A stretch of 64,000 bases of DNA from an uncultured Tateyamaria sp. (GTDB lineage: Bacteria > Pseudomonadota > Alphaproteobacteria > Rhodobacterales > Rhodobacteraceae). The stretch is from positions 558,001 to 622,000 of the forward strand of contig NZ_CANNDS010000001.1 of assembly GCF_947503415.1 (NCBI RefSeq), written 5' to 3'. Shown here in pieces: positions 53,964 to 62,373 of this stretch. Each line of letters starts with the position of its first letter. Within the stretch, counting starts at the first letter, position 1. The translations under genes and the position numbers were made by a program. The notes under the pieces are model-generated. The model saw only the letters and a list, made by a program, of their open reading frames with translations. It did not search any database and was not told where the DNA came from.

Positions 53964-56468
53964 ATGGTTGTCCGATCACATACCCCGAAAGGCACAGACG
54001 AGGCCGTGGCCAAGACAGACCCAGAACACTTGCCGCTTCCCGCCGGGCTTGGACCCGGCGACGTGCGTCTGGTATGCGATCCGGACAGCCTTGGATTTGA
54101 CGCGACCGACAAGGTGAAGCCCAAGGACCAGTTGCTTGGGCAGGACCGAGCGGTCGACGCCATAAAACTGGCCGCTGGCATCGGCCACAAGGACTTCAAC
54201 ATTTATGTCTTGGGCAATCAGGGCACCGGGCGGCACGCGGCAGTGACCAGCCTTTTGCGGGACGCAGCGAACGCGCGCCCTGTCCCTTGTGATTGGGTCT
54301 ATGTCAATAACTTCGAAGCCCCGCACAAGCCGGGTGCGATGCAGTTGCCGGCGGGCATGGCGGGTCCGTTTCGCAAAGCGATGCAGGATCTCGTGGACGA
54401 TCTGGCAAACGAAGTGCCTGCACTGTTCGATTCCGAAGAGTACCAGACCCAACGCCGTGCCATCGAAGAGGAATTCGGCCAACGACACGAAGAGCCCATC
54501 GCCGCCTTCGCGGATCGGGTCAAAGAAGAAGACGTGGCTTTGCTCAAGACCCCCATGGGCTTCATGCTGGTCGCTCTTGTTGATGGCAAACCCGTAAAAC
54601 CAGACGTTTACGAAGCCCTGCCCCCTGCAGAACGCGCGGATATCGACGCCAAGATCGAGCGGCTTCAAGAGCATCTGTCCGACGTTCTGCGACACGGGCC
54701 GCAGTTGGAAAAGGAGCACCGTCAACGGCTCGAAGCCCTGCACGCCTCAATGGCGGAACGCGTAGTGTCGTTGCGCGTCGCAGATGTGGCAGACATGTTG
54801 CCGGACAACGCCGGTATTGCTGCTTATCTTGTTCAGGTCCGCGACGATATGATCTCGAATGCCGAACTGTTCCTGTTGCGCAATGAGAACGACGGGGACG
54901 GGCCATTTCCCGAAGCCATCCGCAAGTACCACCGCGAACCACATTTCGCGCGGTACGCCGTCAACATCATGGTGTCGTGTGACAAGGACGAATGCGCAGC
55001 ACCTGTCATCCACGAAGACATGCCATCGCTCAATCATCTTACCGGCCGCATCGAACACATCTCTGAAATGGGCACGCTGGCCACCAACTTCACCTTGATC
55101 AAACCAGGCGCGTTGCACCGGGCAAATGGCGGGTATCTGGTGCTGGACGCGCACAGGCTGTTGTCAGAACCCTTTGCCTGGGATGCGCTGAAAAGGTGTT
55201 TGCAGGCACAGTCCGTGACGATCACGTCGCTGGCCGACCAGCTCAACCTGACCTCGACAACGACGCTGGAACCTGACCCCATTCCGCTGGACGTGCGGGT
55301 TGTCCTGATCGGCAACCGCCGACTGCACATGCTGCTGACCCTGCTTGATCCCGAGTTCGGCGAACTGTTCAAACTGCAGGCCGATTTCGAAGATGACCTG
55401 CCGCGGTCCGCACGGAACACACGGCGCATGGTCCAACTTGTTGCCAGCTTCGCAGCCCGCGAAAACCTGCGCCCGCTGACAGCGTCGGCGGTTGCGGCCA
55501 TTCTTGACCATGCCGTGCGTCTGGCCGACGACAGCAAGAAATTCACGTTGCGTATCAGCGGATTAGCAGACGTCATGCGCGAGGCCGATCACTACGCCGG
55601 GCAGGCCAAGCACAAGCACATTTCGGACAGCGACATCACGCAGGCGATAAACGAGGCGACGCGGCGCGCTTCGCGTGTCAAGGATCGTTTGCAAGAGGCG
55701 GTGATACGCAAGACCATTCTGATCAACACCAGCGGAACGGCAATCGGACAGGTCAACGGCCTTTCGGTACTTGGGATCGGCGGCCATGCCTTCGGACGAC
55801 CATCCCGGATCACCGCGCGGGTGCGTATGGGCACGGGAAAACTGGTCGACATCGAACGAGAGGTCGAATTGGGTGGGCCTTTGCACACCAAGGGCGTTCT
55901 GATCCTTGGCGCGTATCTGGCGGCACATTATGCGACGGATGTCCCGATTTCGCTGCATGCCAGTCTTGTGTTTGAACAAAGCTATGGCGGCATTGACGGC
56001 GACAGCGCGTCCTCGGCAGAGCTTTATGCGCTGTTGTCGGCGCTGTCGGGCGTGCCGATCCGGCAGGGGATTGCTGTTACAGGCTCGGTCAACCAGAACG
56101 GCGAAGTGCAGGCCATTGGTGGCGTCAACGAAAAGATCGAAGGGTTTTTTGATATCTGCAAGGCCCGCAAACTGACCGGCGAGCAGGGTGTCCTGATCCC
56201 GATGTCGAATGTCGATCACCTGATGCTGCGCCCGGATGTTGTCGCAGCAGCCAAGGCTGGCACGTTCAGGGTCATACCGGTCAAGTCCATCAACGAGGGG
56301 ATCGAAGTTTTGACAGGCCGACGGGCCGGAAAACGGTCCCGCGCCGGACAGTTTACAGAAAACAGCATCAATGCATTGGTCGAGGCGCGGTTGCGCGCTT
56401 TTGCCGAAGCGCGACGGCGATACGGGGACCGAAACATGTCCCCGACCGATACCAAGCCCGACACATGA
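53964..56468 (+). CDS. Lon-family ATP-dependent protease (LonB/AAA_32 type)
   Basis: The 834-aa protein lacks the LAN domain of LonA. It starts with a P-loop-like GNQGTGRH (84-91), in which the canonical Lys-Ser/Thr is Arg-His, then has a long helical insert (about 120-300), a second nucleotide-binding part (SEMGTLATNFTLIKPGALHRANGG) and a Lon protease domain with the Ser-Lys dyad Ser681 in GDSASS and Lys724 in NEKIEGFFD, 43 apart as in E. coli Lon. This is the Lon-like AAA_32 protein of many proteobacteria. Its stop overlaps the next gene (ATGA). Confidence 0.9.
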   Translation: MVVRSHTPKGTDEAVAKTDPEHLPLPAGLGPGDVRLVCDPDSLGFDATDKVKPKDQLLGQDRAVDAIKLAAGIGHKDFNIYVLGNQGTGRHAAVTSLLRDAANARPVPCDWVYVNNFEAPHKPGAMQLPAGMAGPFRKAMQDLVDDLANEVPALFDSEEYQTQRRAIEEEFGQRHEEPIAAFADRVKEEDVALLKTPMGFMLVALVDGKPVKPDVYEALPPAERADIDAKIERLQEHLSDVLRHGPQLEKEHRQRLEALHASMAERVVSLRVADVADMLPDNAGIAAYLVQVRDDMISNAELFLLRNENDGDGPFPEAIRKYHREPHFARYAVNIMVSCDKDECAAPVIHEDMPSLNHLTGRIEHISEMGTLATNFTLIKPGALHRANGGYLVLDAHRLLSEPFAWDALKRCLQAQSVTITSLADQLNLTSTTTLEPDPIPLDVRVVLIGNRRLHMLLTLLDPEFGELFKLQADFEDDLPRSARNTRRMVQLVASFAARENLRPLTASAVAAILDHAVRLADDSKKFTLRISGLADVMREADHYAGQAKHKHISDSDITQAINEATRRASRVKDRLQEAVIRKTILINTSGTAIGQVNGLSVLGIGGHAFGRPSRITARVRMGTGKLVDIEREVELGGPLHTKGVLILGAYLAAHYATDVPISLHASLVFEQSYGGIDGDSASSAELYALLSALSGVPIRQGIAVTGSVNQNGEVQAIGGVNEKIEGFFDICKARKLTGEQGVLIPMSNVDHLMLRPDVVAAAKAGTFRVIPVKSINEGIEVLTGRRAGKRSRAGQFTENSINALVEARLRAFAEARRRYGDRNMSPTDTKPDT

Positions 56469-57238
56469 CCGCCCCCGTGCAGGACACCACCCGCATCCTG
56501 ATCGGGGCCAGTTCGTTCGCAGATGCTGCTGTGGCGCTGCGATTGATCGAACGCGTCATGCATGACCTCAGACCGCGTTTGAGTGGAATGTTGGTCGACG
56601 AAACAGCCTCTCTCACCGTGGGGGCGATGGCCACGCAGCGGGTCATTTCGGCCAGTGGGCAGGTTGTCCTTGCGCCCTCTCCTGCGCAGTTCAACACGTT
56701 GATAAACGCCGATGAGCGGGCCTTCCGGACTGCGCTTGAAAGGCTGGCACATAGTGTGGACGCGTCGTGGACCTTCCAACGTGATACAGGTGATCTTGTC
56801 GAACGCGGTCTCGATAGCTGTGCGGCGGTGGACATCCTTGTGTTTGGGCACAGGAGCTTTCATCCGGTTGCCGGAAAAATCGTTACCCTGACGTCGTCTG
56901 CCACTTCCGACGGCGCTGCACTCTCGACCGCCCGATTGCTGGCGCGGCATCTGAAGGCGGATCTTGTCGAGATGGTGATTGATGACCGGATCGCTGACGG
57001 TGCAGTGCCCCAGACCCGTTTTGCCACACTCGATGCTGCGTTCGGAAGGCTGGCACGGATCAACGCGCAGGCTGTTTTTGTGGACCTTGCCAATGGCCCC
57101 GCACTCTCGCCAGAGCAGTTGCGCCATCTGCTCGACGTCGCCCGCTGCCCGGTGTTTGTCCTGGGATTGGCATCTGCGGCGCGCGCATTGGAGCATTCGA
57201 CCCATATCCCCGCCTCGCCAGACGGCGGTACCCATTAA
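56465..57238 (+). CDS. Usp-like protein coupled to the Lon-type protease
   Basis: The 257-aa protein has two Usp-like halves (TRILIGASSFADAAVALRLIERV and VTLTSSATSDGAALSTARLLARHL) but no clear Usp ATP motif. Its start overlaps the protease stop by 4 bases, so production is tightly linked. A role as an adaptor or regulator of the protease is possible. I do not recognise a more exact family, and the weak Usp likeness is from overall pattern. Confidence 0.7.
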   Translation: MTAPVQDTTRILIGASSFADAAVALRLIERVMHDLRPRLSGMLVDETASLTVGAMATQRVISASGQVVLAPSPAQFNTLINADERAFRTALERLAHSVDASWTFQRDTGDLVERGLDSCAAVDILVFGHRSFHPVAGKIVTLTSSATSDGAALSTARLLARHLKADLVEMVIDDRIADGAVPQTRFATLDAAFGRLARINAQAVFVDLANGPALSPEQLRHLLDVARCPVFVLGLASAARALEHSTHIPASPDGGTH

Positions 57239-57275
57239 GCGAAGCGTGTGACATCGGAAGATCGCGGATCGCTCA

Positions 57276-57289
57276 TTGATCAAGCGCAA
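57276..57289. promoter_or_regulatory. Weak FNR-type dyad TTGAT-CAAG-CGCAA
   Basis: Eight of ten positions match TTGAT-N4-ATCAA. It lies 58 bases upstream of the ftsH start. Confidence 0.3.
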
Positions 57290-57347
57290 CGCCGACTGCA
57301 CCGAATTCGCTATGTTGGCCGCGCAGCACAGGACCTGAAAGAGAGCC

Positions 57348-59267
57348 ATGGGAAATCACGTGTCACGACCGGATCCCGATTCCCCCGGTCCCAAGGAACC
57401 ACAGATTGTTCATTGGCTTTTGTGGCCTCTCATAATGCTCGTGTTGTTTTATGTCCTCTTTGCCTCGCAAATGCCCACCGGCGCGCCCGACACCCGATCG
57501 GTTCCTTATAGCGAGATGAAAGTGCTGATCCGCGCGGGTGAGATCACAAATGCCACCCTCGAAGAGACCGCTATTGTTGGCACCTTGCGCAGTCCGGAAC
57601 CGGACGCACCCGGCCTTGTGCGGGCCGTTACCCCACAGCAACCCGATCCCACCCTGCTTCCCCTGCTGGAAGAGATGGATGTGACCATCACCGCCGAGGC
57701 ACCGACGCAGGTGTCGCCGCTGTATTCATTCCTGCCATGGCTCTTGCTGATCGCTTTCTATGTCTGGCTGACGCGGCGCATGATGAACCGCGGCATGGGC
57801 GGTGGCAGTCTGAGTGGGCTTGGAAACCTGCTGAGCGGGCGCGGGTCCAAACCAACCGAACAGGCCCAGCGAACGACCTTTGCAGATGTCGCCGGTCAGG
57901 ATGAGGCCAAGAGGGAGGTGTCAGAACTGGTCGAGTTTCTGCGCGACCCGGACCGGTTCCAGAAGGTGGGCGCGACCGTCCCGCATGGCGTGTTGCTCAT
58001 GGGGCCTCCCGGCACGGGCAAGACACTCCTGGCGCGCGCACTGGCAGGAGAGGCGGACGTGCCGTTCTTTTCCACATCCGGGTCCGAATTTATCGAGGTT
58101 TTTGTGGGCGTAGGGGCGGGCCGCGTGCGCAAAATGTTCGAGGAAGCGCGCAAGCAAGCCCCTTCGATCATCTTCATCGATGAACTGGATAGCATTGGGC
58201 GCACACGGGGCACGGGTCTTGGTGGCGGTCACGACGAACGGGAGCAAACGCTGAACCAGATTCTGGCGGAACTGGACGGATTTTCCGGCAAGCACGCGGT
58301 TGTGGTGCTGGCCGCCACAAACCGCCCCGACGTCCTTGACCCGGCCTTGCTGCGACCGGGCCGTTTTGATCGCCATGTGACACTGTCCCTGCCCGACAAG
58401 CGCGCGCGCCGAGCGATCCTGGATGTGCATGTCAGGAACCTGCCATTGCATGCAAATGTCGATCTGGACCGCGTCGCCGCAGGTACGCCCGGCTTTTCGG
58501 GGGCTGACCTCAAGAATCTCTTGAATGAGGCGGCGATCACGGCCGCCCGTCGTTCGGGGTCCGATATCACGCCTGTCGATCTCGACGAGGCCCGCGACAA
58601 GGTCATGATGGGTACGGTCCGCACGCTTGCCATCATGCCCGAAGAGAAGCACCGACTTGCCGTGCACGAGGCCGGGCATACCGCGGCCGCGTTCTACTCC
58701 CCCGGCGCGGACCCTTTGTACAAAGTGACGATCATCCCGCGCGGGCGCAGCCTTGGCGGGACACACATGCTACAGGAAAATGAACGACACACGCTGCCCG
58801 AAACCTACCTTGAGACACAGTTGACCACGTTGCTTGCCGGTCGGGCCGCGGAAAAGCTGTTGCTTGGGTCAGTCAGCTCGGGTGCCGACGACGATATCCG
58901 ACGGGCAACCACGCTTGCCCGTTCCATGGTCGCACGTTGGGGCATGGACCCCGACATCGGTCCCGTCGATTTGCGTGAAAGCGAAGATCACCCGTTTCTC
59001 GGACAGCAAATTGCGCGGCCCCGCACGTTCTCGGACGAAACGGCCGCTCGGGTCGATCAGGCCGTCATCGCGCTGCTGAACAGCGCAGAAGCACAGGCCA
59101 CCCAGCTGATCGAGGACCACAGGAGCGAAGTGCTGACCCTTGTGGACCTGCTGGAGCATGAAGAAACGTTGGACAGGGAGGCAATTACCGGATGCCTCGA
59201 CCCGGAAAAAGCCGGGACAACGATTGGATCACACACGGACATCCCGTCGGTCGCCGCGCCGGAATAG
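57348..59267 (+). CDS. ftsH: FtsH-type AAA+ membrane zinc protease
   Basis: The 639-aa protein has two TM segments (about 24-40 and 126-141) around a periplasmic domain, an AAA domain with Walker A GPPGTGKT (219-226), Walker B FIDELDSIG (276-284), and the zinc site HEAGH (440-444), followed by the M41 peptidase region. It extracts and degrades membrane and regulatory proteins. The N-terminal part diverges from housekeeping FtsH, and its setting beside a Lon-type protease and Usp proteins suggests a second, stress-linked copy; the main copy would be elsewhere. Confidence 0.95.
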   Translation: MGNHVSRPDPDSPGPKEPQIVHWLLWPLIMLVLFYVLFASQMPTGAPDTRSVPYSEMKVLIRAGEITNATLEETAIVGTLRSPEPDAPGLVRAVTPQQPDPTLLPLLEEMDVTITAEAPTQVSPLYSFLPWLLLIAFYVWLTRRMMNRGMGGGSLSGLGNLLSGRGSKPTEQAQRTTFADVAGQDEAKREVSELVEFLRDPDRFQKVGATVPHGVLLMGPPGTGKTLLARALAGEADVPFFSTSGSEFIEVFVGVGAGRVRKMFEEARKQAPSIIFIDELDSIGRTRGTGLGGGHDEREQTLNQILAELDGFSGKHAVVVLAATNRPDVLDPALLRPGRFDRHVTLSLPDKRARRAILDVHVRNLPLHANVDLDRVAAGTPGFSGADLKNLLNEAAITAARRSGSDITPVDLDEARDKVMMGTVRTLAIMPEEKHRLAVHEAGHTAAAFYSPGADPLYKVTIIPRGRSLGGTHMLQENERHTLPETYLETQLTTLLAGRAAEKLLLGSVSSGADDDIRRATTLARSMVARWGMDPDIGPVDLRESEDHPFLGQQIARPRTFSDETAARVDQAVIALLNSAEAQATQLIEDHRSEVLTLVDLLEHEETLDREAITGCLDPEKAGTTIGSHTDIPSVAAPE

Positions 59268-59332
59268 CGGCGAGGCCTGACCTGCCAATCCCGGCAACAG
59301 CCCCGCCAGCTTCGAACACGACTGGATGATCG

Positions 59333-60067
59333 CTACGTCGCACTCTGCACCGATCTGCCCCACCAGGTCTCGGTCTCCACCGACCGCCGGACCAGCGGGC
59401 TGAGCGCGATCAACAGGATCGCAATCGAAAACAGGCACCAGACGGCGGGCATTTCATTCGGGTTGTCGGTCAGCATCCATGCCAGAACAGGCCCGGTTAC
59501 TGCATGCAGCAGAACAAACCGCCATGCCCCATAAACCAAGGGAAGCGCGAAAGCGGTGATCATGTAGGTGGGAAACCCCGACGCCAGGCCCAACTGGTTT
59601 TCCACGTTCGTCATCAAGCCGTTATAGGGCACCTGCCACCCGATGTGCCATGTGCCCGACACGGTACACCACTGTTCCCCGCAGAGCGGACTGCCCGGGA
59701 GACAGGGACCAACCCCGGTCAAGGGGGCGATCTGCAACAGCATCACACCTGCCGACAGGGCGCAGGCCGCATACACCCAAACGCGTGCGCGGCGCATGAC
59801 GGAATGTGGCACCATCTCCATCGCGAAGGCGTTTATTAGGAAGGGCTGCAGAACGATGTGGAGGTCGGACAGAACCGTCACCGTTTGGTTCGACGGCGTG
59901 CCGCATTGATCGACCACGGCATAGCCCCAGACCTGTAGCGCCTCCATGACCGTGAAATAGGCCAGCGTCAGCCAGATCGCTGGCCGTTCGGCCCGAAGAT
60001 ATGTGACCGCTGTCGCCGTTACCCCAACGCCCACCATGGCGACTGATACTTCTGCACTCCAACACAT
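59333..60067 (-). CDS. DUF5765-like multi-pass membrane protein
   Basis: The 244-aa protein has about seven TM segments, starts MCWSAEVSVAM and has conserved-looking EALQVWGYAVV, and a loop with four Cys (GVGPCLPGSPLCGEQWCTVSG includes three). The pattern matches DUF5765 membrane proteins as I know them. The loop cysteines and the conserved WHIGWQVPYNG could support a metal or redox site. It is divergent from an HhH-domain gene across an FNR-type dyad. The function is unknown. Confidence 0.75.
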   Translation of the reverse strand: MCWSAEVSVAMVGVGVTATAVTYLRAERPAIWLTLAYFTVMEALQVWGYAVVDQCGTPSNQTVTVLSDLHIVLQPFLINAFAMEMVPHSVMRRARVWVYAACALSAGVMLLQIAPLTGVGPCLPGSPLCGEQWCTVSGTWHIGWQVPYNGLMTNVENQLGLASGFPTYMITAFALPLVYGAWRFVLLHAVTGPVLAWMLTDNPNEMPAVWCLFSIAILLIALSPLVRRSVETETWWGRSVQSAT

Positions 60068-60115
60068 GTCTTGTCCTCTCGCCCCTCACTTTAGGAGTGC
60101 TTGGGAGCGGTGGAA

Positions 60116-60129
60116 TTGACAGCGATCAA
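60116..60129. promoter_or_regulatory. FNR-type dyad TTGAC-AGCG-ATCAA
   Basis: Nine of ten positions match TTGAT-N4-ATCAA. It is 49 bases before the DUF5765-like start and 64 bases before the preferred HhH gene start. Confidence 0.5.
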
Positions 60130-60192
60130 CTGCCAGTGGGCGAACATGGCCTATGAAACTGCGAACGTGTGCGTCCCAAGGTGCAAATCGAC

Positions 60193-61074
60193 ATGACCAG
60201 TGTTCCCCGAATGGCAGTGTCTGACAACGCATTCATTGCCGACAAACTCGACGAGGTCGCAGGCTTGCTTGACCAGCAAGGCGCCTCCCCCTTCCGGGTA
60301 AGGGCCTATCGTGATGCGGCAGATTATGTCCGCACGACGACACAACGGCTGAACGAACTCTATACGCACGCCGGGCGATCCGGGTTGGAGAACCTGCCCA
60401 CCATAGGCGCGTCCATTGCCAGTGCGATCATCGAATTGCTGGAAACCGGCGATCTGGCTTTGCTGGACCGCCTTCGCGGATCAACCGACCCGGAGAAGCT
60501 GTTTCAGACCGTTCCAATGATCGGCCCATCTTTGGCGCGGTCAATTCACGACAGCCTGCATATCGATACGCTCGAGGCCTTGGAAAGTGCGGCCCATGAC
60601 GGGCGTCTGGCGACGGTCAAGGGGATAGGGCGACGACGAATTGACGGGATTCGCTTTTCCCTGAACGACCTGCTGGCACGCAGGCGGCCCCGCCCGCTCG
60701 CAGCCACGGGAGAAGCGCCGGGCATCGCCGATATCCTGTCGGTGGACACCCAATACCGCGGATCGTTGCGTACCCTGCCGGTGATCAGACCGCGGCGTTT
60801 CAATGACAATGGGCATGCGCGCATTCCGATCCTGCATTGTGAAAGAGATCACTGGCGGTTCACCGCCATCTTTTCGAACACCGCTGCGGCGCATCGATAT
60901 GGCAGAACGCGCGATTGGGTTGTCATCTATTTTGAACAGGATGACGCGCCCGAGGGGCTGGCAACCGTGGTAACCCAACATGGCGGTCCGATGGATGGCA
61001 TGCGGGTCGTGCGGGGTCGGGAACAGGAATGTGCCGCGCACTATGACACGACACTGGACGGCATCAATGCCTGA
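60193..61074 (+). CDS. Helix-hairpin-helix protein, DNA polymerase X N-terminus-like
   Basis: The 293-aa protein begins with an HhH_8-type domain as in DNA polymerase X (NAFIADKLDEVAGLLDQQGASPFRVRAYRDAAD), then two HhH motifs (LPTIGASIASAII; VKGIGRRRIDGIR) for DNA binding. The C-terminal part (about 160-290, RRFNDNGHARIPILHCER, RTRDWVVIYFEQDD) lacks the polymerase palm Asp triad, so it is not a polymerase. The start is uncertain (GTG 60169, ATG 60193 or ATG 60211). A role in DNA protection or repair is inferred. It overlaps the L,D-transpeptidase start. Confidence 0.75.
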   Translation: MTSVPRMAVSDNAFIADKLDEVAGLLDQQGASPFRVRAYRDAADYVRTTTQRLNELYTHAGRSGLENLPTIGASIASAIIELLETGDLALLDRLRGSTDPEKLFQTVPMIGPSLARSIHDSLHIDTLEALESAAHDGRLATVKGIGRRRIDGIRFSLNDLLARRRPRPLAATGEAPGIADILSVDTQYRGSLRTLPVIRPRRFNDNGHARIPILHCERDHWRFTAIFSNTAAAHRYGRTRDWVVIYFEQDDAPEGLATVVTQHGGPMDGMRVVRGREQECAAHYDTTLDGINA

Positions 61075-61810
61075 TGTGGCGTGCATGCGGCGATGGGTGT
61101 TGCGAGGTCTCTCGGTACTCGTCATTATTTGGCTTGCTTGGGCCACACAGACCCAAGCGGAAGGGGTTCAGCACGACAGCGACCACGCACAGCCGGGCTT
61201 TGACGTGCCACAATTCGGCAAGGCCATTTTGGTCAACATCCCCGCCTTCGAACTGATCGCCTTCGAGAACGGTACACCGGTCTTGCGCAGTCGGGTGATC
61301 GTGGGCACGCCCTGGCATCGCACGCCCCGGCTCAGGACGCATGTGTCATCTGTTCGCTTTCGACCGACGTGGCGCCCGACCCCTTCGATGATCGCAAGTG
61401 GCGAATACCCCGACCGCGTCTGGCCTCCGGGAGAGCGCAACCCCCTTGGGCTGGCAGCTGTCCGGCTGGGCACCGGGCTGCTTGTCTACCTGCACGACAC
61501 CAACCGACGAGAATTGTTTGAACAGGACGATCGCGCCCTGTCCCATGGCTGCGTCAGGGTGCAGAAATGGGCAGAACTCGCGGCGTTTGTCCTGAGCGTG
61601 AACCTGCGGGAGGTGTTGCGACACGCTCACGGCACGCGAACTTTCGACGCCCCTGCACCGCCGATCCCGGTCGAGCTTGGGTATTACACGCGGTTTCCAG
61701 ATGCCTCCGGCCAGATCGTTACGTATCCCGACATCTATGGCCTGCAAGGGGCTCTTGGGCTGTCGGACGATGTGCCACCGGTCGAGGATCTGGCATGCCT
61801 CCACCCATAG
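61067..61810 (+). CDS. L,D-transpeptidase (YkuD family)
   Basis: The 247-aa protein has an N-terminal signal or anchor (about 8-31) and a YkuD domain with the catalytic His160 and Cys162 in SHGCVRV and upstream RTPRLRTHVSSVRF. It makes 3-3 peptidoglycan cross-links or attaches proteins to the wall in the periplasm. ATG 61067 overlaps the HhH gene by 8 bases; ATG 61085 is an alternative. Coupling with a DNA-related gene is odd. Wall remodelling under stress would suit the region. Confidence 0.88.
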   Translation: MPDVACMRRWVLRGLSVLVIIWLAWATQTQAEGVQHDSDHAQPGFDVPQFGKAILVNIPAFELIAFENGTPVLRSRVIVGTPWHRTPRLRTHVSSVRFRPTWRPTPSMIASGEYPDRVWPPGERNPLGLAAVRLGTGLLVYLHDTNRRELFEQDDRALSHGCVRVQKWAELAAFVLSVNLREVLRHAHGTRTFDAPAPPIPVELGYYTRFPDASGQIVTYPDIYGLQGALGLSDDVPPVEDLACLHP

Positions 61811-61844
61811 GCAGTCCGAGGCGCAAGATTGGCTCAACGGCACC

Positions 61845-61930
61845 CAAACCAGAAAAGACTTTGCAACATGCAACATCTGTCCAAACGGTTTGATCAGACA
61901 TCACACCGATGACACCACCGGCCACGGTTG
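61845..61930 (-). pseudogene. Short carbonic-anhydrase-like remnant
   Basis: On the minus strand, bases 61891-61923 match 29 of 33 bases of the beta-CA-like gene (9994-10026) and encode nearly the same peptide, GGVIGVMSDQT against GGAIGVMSDQT. Outside this, likeness fades and no zinc ligands are seen. It may be a relic of a second copy or a chance/functional motif. Confidence is low. Confidence 0.3.
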
Positions 61931-61950
61931 CGACACAGCGCGGACGCGCT

Positions 61951-62373
61951 TTAACTATCGCGCGCACCAATCGCTGACAGCGCGGCGTTTGCCACGTCCT
62001 TGTCCTGATCGGCAGTGCCTGATCCAATGCCGATGCCGCCGACGCAGTCGCCTTCAATGAAGATGGGCAGGCCTCCGCCCAGACGCGTGACGGCATTGCC
62101 GGTGGCGGCGGCGATTGCTGGTCCCACGGCCTCGGGGATCGCGTCGCTGGGTGCGCGGATGGAGGCGGCGGTGCAGGCCTTGGTCGCTGCACTCTTGAGG
62201 CTGAGGAATTTGGCCCCGGTCATGCGGATCTGGCCCAATGTGACGCCGCTCGCGTCCACGATGACGATGCATTGAGGCTGGCCCATTTCTTCGGCCTTTT
62301 GTACCGCCGCGGTCAGCATTTTCATGACGCCTGCATGAGTGAGGGTACGCGTTGGGGTCGTGAAATCGGTCAT
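61951..62373 (-). CDS. GlcG/HbpS-like heme-binding-family protein
   Basis: The 140-aa protein has the family pattern: QPQCIVIVDASGVTLGQIRM, the AATKACTAAS stretch and a C-terminal GGGLPIFIEGDCVGGIGIGSG. GlcG/HbpS-type proteins occur in many catabolic operons; some bind heme or cobalamin, others have no known ligand. Its ATG overlaps the stop of the SMP-30-like gene (ATGA). It is third in a minus-strand operon with the lactonase and cytochrome b561-like genes, perhaps for sugar-acid or aldehyde catabolism. Confidence 0.87.
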   Translation of the reverse strand: MTDFTTPTRTLTHAGVMKMLTAAVQKAEEMGQPQCIVIVDASGVTLGQIRMTGAKFLSLKSAATKACTAASIRAPSDAIPEAVGPAIAAATGNAVTRLGGGLPIFIEGDCVGGIGIGSGTADQDKDVANAALSAIGARDS

